The notes beneath the pieces are model-generated. The model was not told the origin of the DNA. It ran no database searches and was given only the letters and a program-made list of their open reading frames with translations. Below are positions 45,101 to 55,972 of a stretch of 64,000 nt of DNA, piece by piece. The position numbers and the translations under genes are program-made. The number at the start of each line of letters is the position of its first letter. The stretch's first letter is position 1. This DNA comes from Ridgeia piscesae (lineage: Eukaryota; Annelida; Polychaeta; Sabellida; Siboglinidae), in the NCBI GenBank assembly GCA_025642075.2, contig JAODUO010000126.1, positions 879,501 to 943,500 of the forward strand, in the 5' to 3' direction.

Positions 45101-48100
45101 ATGTTTTCAATGACCGAAATAATCCGAGTAATTGTAACATAAATTCATCTGTTTTGTGGAATATATCACGTGGTTCTGTTCATCCTAGAACAATTATCCA
45201 AATAACCTTAACAAGTAGTTCTTTACTACCTGTATGCAGAGGCTATGCAACATTTTGGCTTCTCATTCTCAATCACCTACTTACTAAGTAGACAAAGACC
45301 GAGCACAAACACACAATACACAAATACTATGGGGAAATACATCACATCAAGACTCACAAAACAATACGTTATCATTTTAACTATGTCCAGATTTTATTAA
45401 TAATATCAAATTACACTGTTTTTACTGGACACATTCTATGAATTGTTCACATGTCTACGCAAACATTTTACACAACTAATCCCTGCATCAAGTATGTAAC
45501 ACAAGCAGTTTTATATTGCTGCGGAATCCAGAAACATTAAATCAGCTATTTTTGGATGATTCCGATGCTACATATAGACGTAATTAAGCGCGGAATGCGC
45601 GTGTGATTACAGACATTATGCATGCACAACAATGTGCCTGGTTCTCGTTAGATCACTGGCTACTCTTCACCCAGGCACGCCAAACACATTCCACAACATG
45701 AGGTGCAATAAGGTACAGCTCTGTAAACACGTCTCTCTTACTAAGTTACTATACTGCGTATAACAACACCAATGCCTAGTTCTTATCATCCTAATAACAT
45801 ACTACACGTTTATGTAGTTAGTGATTAAAACGTGCAGGTATTAATTATTAAAGCTGCATTATTAAAGCATCAATAAGTGTCTTTAAAATGTTTAATGAAT
45901 TACTAAATTGTCAAATAAAATATTGTTTTAACGTAAATCATTAGCTCAGTTCACCAATGTATTTATTTTGAGAAAGAAAACCTAGTTACACGTAGAGATG
46001 TTTGATTAAATAATGAATGCCATGCTTTTATTGAATGAATACATCTCAAACATACTATGATAGTGGTTTATCATTGTTTTGTATACTATATGACCTGACA
46101 GTTTGAAAAAAGAAGATATTTTCAACAAAATGTCAAGTGTTATGACTTGCAAATAACAAACCCATCAAGCTCAAGTGGTATGAAGTCATGACCATTAAAC
46201 AGAACTGTATTAGGTAAAAAGACAGCAGGCGTCAGTTATTAAGAGTCCATGAGTCAGAAACTCCCTGTTTTTATCCATGTGTGTCCTTTGGTAGGAATTT
46301 GGGTGACTCTACTATAAATAAAAGACAATAAATCCAGTGGTACATTGGCCGATGTCAACGATCCATCAATGTCTACCTGTTGTCATCTTGTGTCATGTTT
46401 GAACTTTTGGTCTTTACGTATTAGATTAACAATACTTTATACATACCTGGGAGTATGGATACATTTTATATGTAGTATGGACTCCCACATTTTTTATTTG
46501 GACTCCCAAATATCAGCCAAGTGGAGTCCATGGAACTCCAACTAACTCCAAAAAAAAATCTACATCTGAAGGGGCATGCTTCAACAGGAAATACGTGACT
46601 ACATAAATGCCCTAAATGTGAGTTTGCCTGTGGCCAGCTCCGTGTTTCCTGCACTCCCTGAACCCAGGGTTTAATGCCACATACCGTTCGGTTTATTTTG
46701 CCCCAGTTCAACCACAGAGTTACCCCACAGCTTTAGAGCTCAACAGATGGAACTGATACAGTTGACACGCATGCGTCAGTCATTAACTACGCTGGCCGTT
46801 CTCGCAGTCTGAACGCTATCGCGCCCATACAAAATGCACCACTGATTATGTTGGACGATAATTTTTTCACCTTCAGTGTTCAAAAGCGTCCTGTGGAATG
46901 AGTGGCCGTATCCATAGATTTAGCTCACAGCTATCAGATGGCAGAAGAAAGCTAGAAATAACTGAGCCTAATCAAGAAGTGAATTCTGAAAGGATGTGGT
47001 TTTTAACATTATCGTTCAAACATGCAGATATGTTGGTATTAAGAAGTGAGTCTTTAATTATGTTTTAATTCCATACACTTACATAAACTTATTAAATACA
47101 CATCAACAGCATACCGTTTCAGTTCTGGACAGTTACAAAATCAACTGACATTATTGATTCTGTAATAAATAATGGTAGTTTTTAAAATTTATTTTAAATT
47201 GTTAGTTTATGACAGAATGCACGTGCTGGCATTACAGAGTGTGTGGTCATGTGGAATCCACGAACACATTGCCTTGAGGTCATACTACTATGTCATGATC
47301 CTGACAAACAAGTGTAGCATTTACTTAATATTTATCATCCACTGGGAGTCTCTCTCATTTGGTTATGAATTCTGCATTGCATTTTCATACAGTGAGAGAC
47401 CAAGATCAATATTCTTTTTCATGATGCCCTCTCACTGAATTGTGCACGGGAATGGCCAATGAGAAAACACAGCCTCAACAAAACAAAACAAACTTAATCT
47501 GCATTGAAAACAGCAAACACCCATGAACAGGAGAGGAGGACTGTGCTAAATCATGCCAAGATAGGCTGATAGTGATAGCAAACCCATGGCACTGATAAGA
47601 CCTGTGACAGCCACTGACTTGTCTGCACTGACAACCCTCCCCATCTAACCCTCCCCCTCTAACCCTGCCACCTGACATCAGTAGGCATTGTTCTGGACCA
47701 TCAGATAGCCAGGACAAACAATACTGGCACACTCGCCTTGGAATGTTGGCAATCACTGCCAATCAGACAAGACAGAGCAAATTCAAATGGCAGGCAGAAA
47801 AACAGAGCGAAATGACGGGCGCCAATACTTCGTATCCTGTTCCATCTCCATTTCCATTCACGCCGCTCAGCCAATGCCAGAAACTGGATACCTTGAGAGG
47901 GCAACATTTGCTTCTTCCTACCAGCAGATTGTTCTGCTTTGATGGACTCGAATGGCAAACTTGATTTCAGAAGTTGATTTCAAATCGCCACATATGGAGC
48001 AGCATGCTGATTGCTGATCAGACGCAGTGATCACAATTGATGTGACAAGAGAAAATCACTACATACACGAAAGCTACATTAGAAATAAATGGTCCTTAGC

Positions 48101-50441
48101 CGAGATGCATACATGCGCATAGGTATGTCCCATTTATGTTTTTCAAGAAATGTTTAACTCTACTCAAGACAGCTGAATGGCACCCTATTATTTTTTAATG
48201 GATCAGTATGTGCAGCGATATCTAACAAACATCTGTTACGATTTTTAAATTGTCTGGGGAGAGAGTAAACTGATGCAAATAATTACAAAATATTTTACAA
48301 TAACTTAATAAAACAGCCGATAACAAAATTCCTTTGCCACACAAACATTACTTGTAAATAAAAGATTAGACAGATCCACTGTTGTAAGATGTGTTTGAAC
48401 ATTCATTTTAGAAGCAGAATTACAGTTCAAGGTAACCAAGAGGCCAGTTAGAGGGTCCCGTCACAAGTGTGTGTCTGCAGAAGTATCTGTGTTCAGTGTT
48501 GGCCTGTGGATTGCCAAACACATTTTGGACATCTATAATTAATAATACGTTGGTGTTTGTATTTTATCCAGCTTAAAACCATCAAAAACATATCAAGCAT
48601 GGAATACTAGTTTATACTACAAGATCTGGCAAAACACAAACAAATTCGATCCGGACAACATCAAGGTGAAATTATAGATTTTGGTCCGTCTCACCAGTCT
48701 CTTTGATTTGTGATTCTTTTATAAAAAAATTATGTTATAATAACATCCAACACAAGTGTTGTGTAAAATGTAACATTTTCATAATTTAGACTCTGAGGAC
48801 AGAGCACTGTTCTGAGGAAGTTTTCCAAAAAAAATTAATAATTAAATTAACCTTGTTTTGCCCCTTCATAACTTCATGTTGGTCAGGAATAGTTACACTT
48901 AATGTAGGCGACATGGCTGACATCTGTACGCATGGGGTGAAGTGTGAAAGTTAGCAAAGTGCGGCAGTGAAACAAATTACATGTCTGGGACATTCCTGCT
49001 AGATGAGAACTGTAGGGCCAAACCACAACATAAACCCATATATGACAGCTGGGTTAACCACATACGCCGGTGCAAAGCCACTCTTGCAGTCGGGAGTTAT
49101 GAAATCAAAGTGCAAGTGATTAAAACCAAGTGACCATGCCCAGAAGGTACTGGCCATTTTTCATTTGGACAGGACATTACTCCACTGCGTACATTCCTAC
49201 CCTGTTCCCTCTGTCAACTCTGGGCAGAGTCAGGAATTAAGACCTTGTTCACATTGGAGGGTGGCGCAATTATTATCTGGTGTATATTGTGAGAGTAATC
49301 TTATCACGCCACCGCTCGCTCACTCACTCGAGTTATTGCATCACATCCAAGGGTACTTTAAAGCTATCTAAAATATTTCATACGTTCGCCTAAGTGTTTA
49401 TCTACCACCGTTGCCAGCTGTTCACACAGATCAAAGTGTGATTCTTCAACTTTTTCAACGACAGGAAACATGAGCGCAGCTGTTGTCTTGCCGCAAGAAT
49501 AAGGAGTGGGAAATAAAACAAGTCCGGGCAGCGGGAAACGAAACAACAAGATTACGCGCAAAACGTACACTGCCACTTTGCTTCCCCAGAGAGAATGCCA
49601 CAACACTAAAGGGGTGATGATTGCATGCTAAGCACCCTGACACCTCAATAGATTCCCCACCACCCTGCACCTTCAGACAAGCCTCTTGACCACTTCAGAA
49701 ACAAAGGCGGCTAGCTGTAGGCATGCAATCACAGCTAATGCTGGCGGGGTACTTGTTAATGCTCCCCATTAAAAATGCACAAGTCCATCAATTTGGTCAT
49801 TGACCATGTGATTGTGTGCGGACAGGCAGAATGGCAGCCGCCAGACGGGATGGAATTAATTGAAAATCCTCTCAGAAAAGGCGTGGCGGGGACCATGGTC
49901 AACCTTGCGATCACCCGATTGCTTAGACACACCTGTCCAAGACAGTCATTACTCACACAGGCCTCACAGCAATTCTTTACTGGCCACATTCTTTCACTGT
50001 CCACTCAGTGCCACTGACCAGGTGGTAGACAAAGGCTTAAAGATCCGGCTGTGATATAGTTAGTGCTATCAGTCAACACAGAAGAATGCCCCTATCACCA
50101 GATTGCCAGTAAGAGATCTATCTATCTGTAGGCCTTCCATTGACAACAGACTTATTGTATATTATCCTTCTTTGTTAGGGATACCAGTATAACACTTGTG
50201 ATTCTGGTTATTGGACAAACCAGAGTAAATATGGCTAACTGCCGAAGATCTAGTAACCTATTAATAAGTAACATACATCACAATATGAATATGAGAGAGT
50301 TGACAAGACAAATGACAACAAGACACAATAAGGCTGAGCTGAGTGCCAGAGTAACTCTAGATAACAAAACATTAAAGAAAACAACATATTAACCCTACTG
50401 GTACTGGTCCTTAGAACATTATGTAAATGAATGTATGTATA

Positions 50442-50461
50442 TTTATATATATATATATATA
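50442..50461. repeat. (TA)n microsatellite
   Basis: About 10 TA dinucleotides. Confidence 0.85.
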
Positions 50462-52653
50462 TGTTTTAGATCCTACTCTAAAATGTCAACACTAGTAAAC
50501 AAATATGTGACCAAACAACTCTGCCAAATGTCACTGGACAATATCACAACTAACATTAACAGAACAACTGCAGAAGGTTTACATTCAACAGAAATTAAAA
50601 GCGACCACCATTGAAGAATTGACCAGGCTTGTCACACACATAAAAAACATGCCAACTTTTACTTACTGCCAAAGATTCTAATTCCCGATAGTTATCTGCT
50701 TGGGTAAGCGTGATAACACCAATGTCGTGTAGACATATTATGTATGCTTACAACATTGCACAAGCAATTTATTGTGAAATGTTAAAGCCAGTGGCTATAA
50801 TATGACCATGGTACTATTTCTGAAAATGTAAACTATGACAATATCTAAACAAAGCATCAGTAACAAATTAGAACAAGAACAATTGCGCATTATAACTTTA
50901 AAGTACCAAAACATATTGACATTATACAGAAGTTGGCCTACTGATGAAGTCTTTGAGACACTGCCAAAATACTTGTAATTGAAATTAAGGTTTCTTTATC
51001 ATATCATTTATCAAGAAGTTCCTAATTAACAATTGAATTTATTTCCACACAATGACTTGCAATAATCATGAAACTTGCACTTGATAATAAATCCCCCGGA
51101 TAATGCTACAACAACTTGCAGACAATAGTGTCAAATTACTATGAAAAGCCCCAGAGTTGGTTTGGATATATCTGGATGTTTTATCCTGGGGACTACCAGT
51201 GCCCTGGAGGGGGTTGCTGAGCCAGTGCACCTGCTCTTGAAGGTGAGGTCACTTCTGAAGGACCCATTACACAACGGTCTGCTGTGGAGACAAAGGGCAC
51301 TGGTGAGATAACAGTCTGTCTGCCAGCTCCTCTCAGTGACATCATTAGCAACTTGATTGTTGTGTACACAAGTGTGTATTGGAGGCACAATCCTGCATTT
51401 ACAGGCTGGCCATCATCCAGTTCTAACACTACACACTATCTATTTATAGTACAAACCAAAATAATGCATTTTTATTAATAAAATAGGTAAGATTATAATT
51501 TCAAAATGTATGCATGATAGCATTACAAATGTAAGTTAATAATCTTTAAAATGAAGAGTTATTTTAAAGAATCATACAATTACTACACACAAAATCACAC
51601 CCTGATGTTTAGTAGATGTATACAGTTTTGTGTTTTTATTGGGAATTTTAGGGTTGAAAACCTTATTATAGTTCTATGTAATTGTTACGATGTTTATGTT
51701 AAGACGAAAACAAAAAATCTGTAGAATCATAACATTCATAGTTTACAAACAAAACAGTCCTGGCATTAGGAAATAAGTGTGCTGAGATATAAACGGGCAA
51801 AAATTGTTATGATTATATAATTTATTAAAGTCTAAACAAACAGCAAAGCTACGTGTTCAATTTTTTACAAGCCAAAATGCTATCAGGTGTTATTTGTGAA
51901 TTAGAGCCAACATTGGCACTGACCACCAGAATGGTCGATCTCACAAAACTACTTGAACTATTCAGTTGTGCCAAAATAACAAACAATAAGAACAATTTTG
52001 ATGGACTGAATTTTTTTAACATGCTGAGTTTGTGAATCAATGCAAACATGAAGTTAGTTGTTGGGCATTTTTTATATATGTGTCAGACCTAGTGTAAATT
52101 CCTCCCATATAGGTCTATTCATTCGGCTGTATGTGGCAGGCAACAAATTGCATTCAACAAAAATGTTATTGATCACCAGCCATGTCAATGTGGATATAGA
52201 GAAGACTGTTTGAATTCAAACAGAGGCTACTCATTTCCAACTTTTGTTTAGTGAGAAGAGACAGGTGTCTCAACATCTGTCCAAAGCTATGTATACAACT
52301 TCTTTGTGTATTCAGAATGTACCTGTGAATACACAAACAGTGCACACAAGTTGGTTCACGAACTGGAAATAAGTAAATTGTTCAAATATATAGATCTACT
52401 TAAACAACAAGTAAATATTATTGGCATAACAAAAGAATTGAGCACTTAGTAGTTTACAAAAAAATCAATGATTAGCAACAAGGCAACATCCGAATGCTGT
52501 CTACCAGTATAGGCTATGGCTGATTTGATAAAGATATCAAGGTAAATATTACTGGTGCTGTAAAAACGATAAGCTATTATTCGTATCTAGCATTATATAT
52601 TTATGTAACAGATATATAGAACATAGTTTCTAAAATCGTTGATTTTGTAAATG

Positions 52654-52755
52654 CTAGACACTCAGACTGCTTTGATACCGATATGACTCCGACTCCGGAC
52701 CCGAGTGTAAATTCAAGGAGTCTGAGATGTGACTGTCACCGTCTTCTCCCCGTGT
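52654..52755 (-). CDS. Unknown small gene, exon 4 (stop)
   Basis: Acceptor TTCAATTCAAG (weak pyrimidine tract), 102 nt, phase 0, TAG stop. It encodes TRGEDGDSHISDSLNLHSGP and a Ser/Tyr-rich end. GC content is higher than in the surrounding AT-rich DNA. Confidence 0.6.
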   Translation of the reverse strand, partial: TRGEDGDSHISDSLNLHSGPESESYRYQSSLSV

Positions 52756-53635
52756 CTTGAATTGAAATTTGACACCTTTTATAGCGTGCGAAATTTGTTG
52801 ACGTTTGACGGAGTAACACATTGTACAGTTAACACAACCAAAGTGTTATAATCTCACAACAGATTAGCGAATGAAGCTGGAGATACGGATATTATTAAAA
52901 TAACTAAACGTGTCGCCTCCACCACCGCAGCGGTTGCAAGTTTTTGACCGAAACATAGAATTTTTGCCATCCAACCGGTTGTATTATACTAAATCACACA
53001 TCAGTCAATGTAGAAACATTACTCTTACCTTACGAGATTTCCATGAAATGCGTCCTACTTGTTTCATTGACTGTAAATGCTCCCAAACGCGTTTCGATAT
53101 ACCCTAAATTGTTGAAATTCCATAATCACCCAGTCCTACCAAGATCCAGCCGACATTACCTTTCGCCTCGTTTTGGCTGCAAAGTTTAATACTCTCAAAG
53201 CGGTTGTATTTGTAAAACATTATTTTTAGTTTGGCAACATCTGTGCATCTCAGTTAAGGTGATTAAATGTTTAGTTAATATGGAAATGACAATAATCGAA
53301 TTGTGCTGCTTTTGGCAATACAACAATTACAGTATGATATGGGTTAGAGAGTTTAGTCGGGTATTCCCCTCAAACGTCGGCAAAAGGGACGGGAGGCCAT
53401 GTGTTTGTGGGGAAGTTTATGTTGGCGTGACCAAATTGTAATGCTCCGCAGTAAGCTAGGTTATTCACACGGTTTAGAGAAACTCATACTTACTTGCAAC
53501 TTGTGAAAGATGATCGTAGTGACCATCACACACCAACATTCCAATCGATCTTTCACTCAACTCTGTAAAAAAGTCGAGCAAGGCTGGGGCGTTCAACTTG
53601 CCTAAGACATGGCTCAAGACAAGCGACCGCCCCAT
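52654..53635 (-). CDS. Small four-exon gene of unknown function, 111 residues, with a 17-nt microexon
   Basis: Not recognised. Exons at 53635-53494, 53176-53160, 53103-53029 and 52755-52654 join to 336 nt with matching phases and a TAG stop at 52656-52654. The N-terminus is helical and leucine-rich (MGRSLVLSHVLGKLNAPALL, then DFFTELSERSIGMLVCDGHY). The middle is strongly basic (KTRRKGISKRVWEHLQSMKQ, VGRISWKSRK). The tail is acidic and Ser-rich (TRGEDGDSHISDSLNLHSGP). No signal peptide, membrane segment or known motif is seen. The gene lies head-to-head with THADA, sharing a short promoter, which suggests housekeeping expression. The start is the first ATG in the frame. The last exon's acceptor has a weak pyrimidine tract, so the C-terminus is the least certain part. 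Confidence 0.68.
53029..53103 (-). CDS. Unknown small gene, exon 3
   Basis: Acceptor TCAACAATTTAG, donor AAG|GTAAGA, 75 nt, phase 0 throughout. It encodes GISKRVWEHLQSMKQVGRIS plus WKSRK, a basic, amphipathic segment. Confidence 0.7.
53160..53176 (-). CDS. Unknown small gene, microexon 2 (17 nt)
   Basis: Acceptor ATTAAACTTTGCAG and donor AAAG|GTAATG flank CCAAAACGAGGCGAAAG. It enters in phase 1 and leaves in phase 0, encoding the end of a Thr codon, then KTRRK. Without it exon 1 (phase 1) cannot be read into exon 3 in the open frame. Confidence 0.65.
53494..53635 (-). CDS. Unknown small gene, exon 1 (start codon)
   Basis: ATG at 53635-53633, 47 codons plus one base, donor GCAA|GTAAGT (near-perfect). 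The alternating Leu/Ala/Phe pattern suggests helices. Confidence 0.75.
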
Positions 53636-53873
53636 CTTGACACAAACGTCTCTAGAGCTCTCGATGCTATCCTAGCCAAGTATATTAGACTTAGATGTCG
53701 AGATCGCAGCTCAGTCAACTACTGAATCCGACGACAAAACCACGACCTACAGTTCTAATTCAATCAAGAGTTTACTACGTCACGGACGTCGTTGGAAGTT
53801 TGAAAGTGATAAAAACTCGATTTACATATAACGTACACGATAAAGTGTTTATAACTGAATTCCTGACTGGACC
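53636..53873. promoter_or_regulatory. Bidirectional promoter between the unknown small gene and THADA
   Basis: Only 238 bp separate the two divergent start codons. Two CRE-like motifs lie close together: ACGTCAC at 53777-53783 and GACGTC at 53785-53790. No clear TATA box is placed for either gene, which is typical of divergent housekeeping promoters. Both 5' UTRs must fit here unless upstream non-coding exons exist. Confidence 0.6.
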
Positions 53874-53989
53874 ATGAATATCGACAGTATTAGTGCAGAG
53901 CTGCTGCAAAGTGTGGACTCGGGCAATCCTACAAAACTAGCAGCGTATGACACTTTCATCACCTTTGTCCAGCTAGTCCACGACCATCG
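53874..53989 (+). CDS. THADA: THADA exon 1 (start codon)
   Basis: ATG at 53874-53876 in ACCATGA context, 38 codons plus two bases, donor CATCG|GTATGT. It encodes [20 protein letters not shown] and more. Similarity to vertebrate THADA is weak at this end. Confidence 0.82.
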
Positions 53990-55941
53990 GTATGTTTAAT
54001 TGAAACTGTATAATTGATAAAGACATGTATATCCGATCTTTTATACATAGATGACGAGAATATAAATCATATATATTTTTAACATCTTTCTTGCATCCTT
54101 GAGTCATATATGTGTACTATTGTGCATGGAGCAGTTATCTATGTTTTGAAAATTAAGGTCAGCACAAGATTCAAACCTGTGTTCTGTCAATTTAGAGTCC
54201 AATGGTCAAGACATTGTTCTGCAGCATTTCACATGTAATAGTCATTATATTTGATGGGATCTCTAATAAAGTGCCCTTTCATCTGCAGTTAAGGCATAGT
54301 ATACTTGATTCAGATTCAACTGCAGGCCTATATAACTAATTGCATACGACAGTATGTGAACTACCATCGTTTATGAGGATACGTTTGATCTAATCCTTCG
54401 TAAAGCATTCATAATTTATATATATACCATAACATGATGAACAGTCAGCAAATGTGAATGGTTTAATGAAGACATTTTCTCTGAGTGCATGTTTGCAATG
54501 TGTTCCAGTGAACACACAATTCAGCAGTTGAAAGTTCTGGAGCAGGTGATTGGTGGATTAAAACGCACCAAGGAAGCTCAGGATGTTCACTGCAGAATAT
54601 TCAACTGGTGGATCAAGGCAGCACTGAAATTGATATGGGTGATTGGCATAGACATCAAAGTGCACCGAAAGATTATTAGGGTAAGATTATGATGGGAATG
54701 TTTTTGTTTTTTATACTTGTTAAAATTAAGGTAAGTTATAAATGTAAAAATAAAGGCAACTTTTTGCAATATCCAATGATTTGGACTGTTAAAAATAGTT
54801 CATGTTTTACACCATGGCAGGCATGTTCAACCAAACAGCAACTCAGTTTATCAAGGAAGCATTGAGCTGAACTGAAATTGTTGCACAAAAACAATTTGTA
54901 GATCCACCATGCATGCTGTATAGCTAAGTACTAAGTCATACAACTGTGTGAGCTAAAGCTACCATGTACGTGTGTCAGTGTGAATAAATTAGTCTGCATA
55001 AAATAATACATATCTATTATTCTGAAGGATGTAAATTATTACATCTTTTTCTCTTCAGATTCTGGTGCAGTTGGAGAGACTATTTGGCGATGAAGTCTAC
55101 AGAGAACTTGGAGGTTACCTGAAGTGTTTATGTTCATTCTCTGGATCAACTGATCAGTTAGCAGTGTGTAAGTAATATCATTATTAATATGTTACACAAC
55201 ATCTCCTGAAAATATATATTAGACAGTTATTATGAACATACACACAAAATAGTTAATAATACAATACATGAAAACTTTATTCTCCTATGGAGGGAAAATT
55301 GTGTGGAGTGTTCATTACATAATTAAAATAGTTTGTAAGTGTGATAAAAAATTGCTTGACAGGTTAATCACTTATTTTAATAGTGAGTGTCTGGTTGTTG
55401 CAGGGTCCCAGCTGTTGGAAGTAAGCGGCGGAGCAAGAAGACATGTGGCAGAGAACTTTCCCGCAGTGCTGGCAGAACTGTGTCGGGGAATGAAGACCCT
55501 GCTGGGTGCCGAGGACCTGTGTATGGTCCACCGACAGCAACAACTACACATCCTCATTAAGGTCCTCATTTCATTGTGTTCTGTTATTCCGCCAACAAAA
55601 TGTACATTAACATTTTCCCTTCAAAACTAAGTCTATGTGTTTTTGATCAAATTATTTTGCCAGAATTTAGGAGAGAAAAGAAAATAATTAATGTGGTACA
55701 ATGGTTTTCATAATAGGAAATCTTTTGTTAAACCGTTCAGCTAAAATGTTCATATTTAGTTATATTTATTCCCTTAAATGTGGAAGCACATGACAAAAGT
55801 AGCAATCGTATTATGTTTGTACATAAATGTAAAGAGTGTAAAAAAGCTGCTTTATCAGTTAGTGTAGTTAAACAATGGATAGTTTAGACACAGTCACACA
55901 CACGCACACACACACACACGCACGCACGCACGCACGCACGC

Positions 55942-55972
<31 letters not shown>

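Larger units (their letters stand above)
37677..52653. other. About 15 kb without a supported gene, upstream of the FRMD6-like start codon
   Basis: Apart from the repeats listed separately, only short unrelated open frames are seen, and none has splice-site support or recognisable homology. Non-coding first exons and the promoter of the FRMD6-like gene probably lie somewhere here but cannot be placed. A small perfect-stem inverted repeat (TGATCAGTACA and its complement) occurs near 43932-44006. Confidence 0.5.

Noticed and set aside
53029..53635. Joining the small gene's exon 1 directly to the exon at 53103
   Set aside because: The frame then runs into a TAA at the donor. The 17-nt microexon gives an open frame through the remaining exons.
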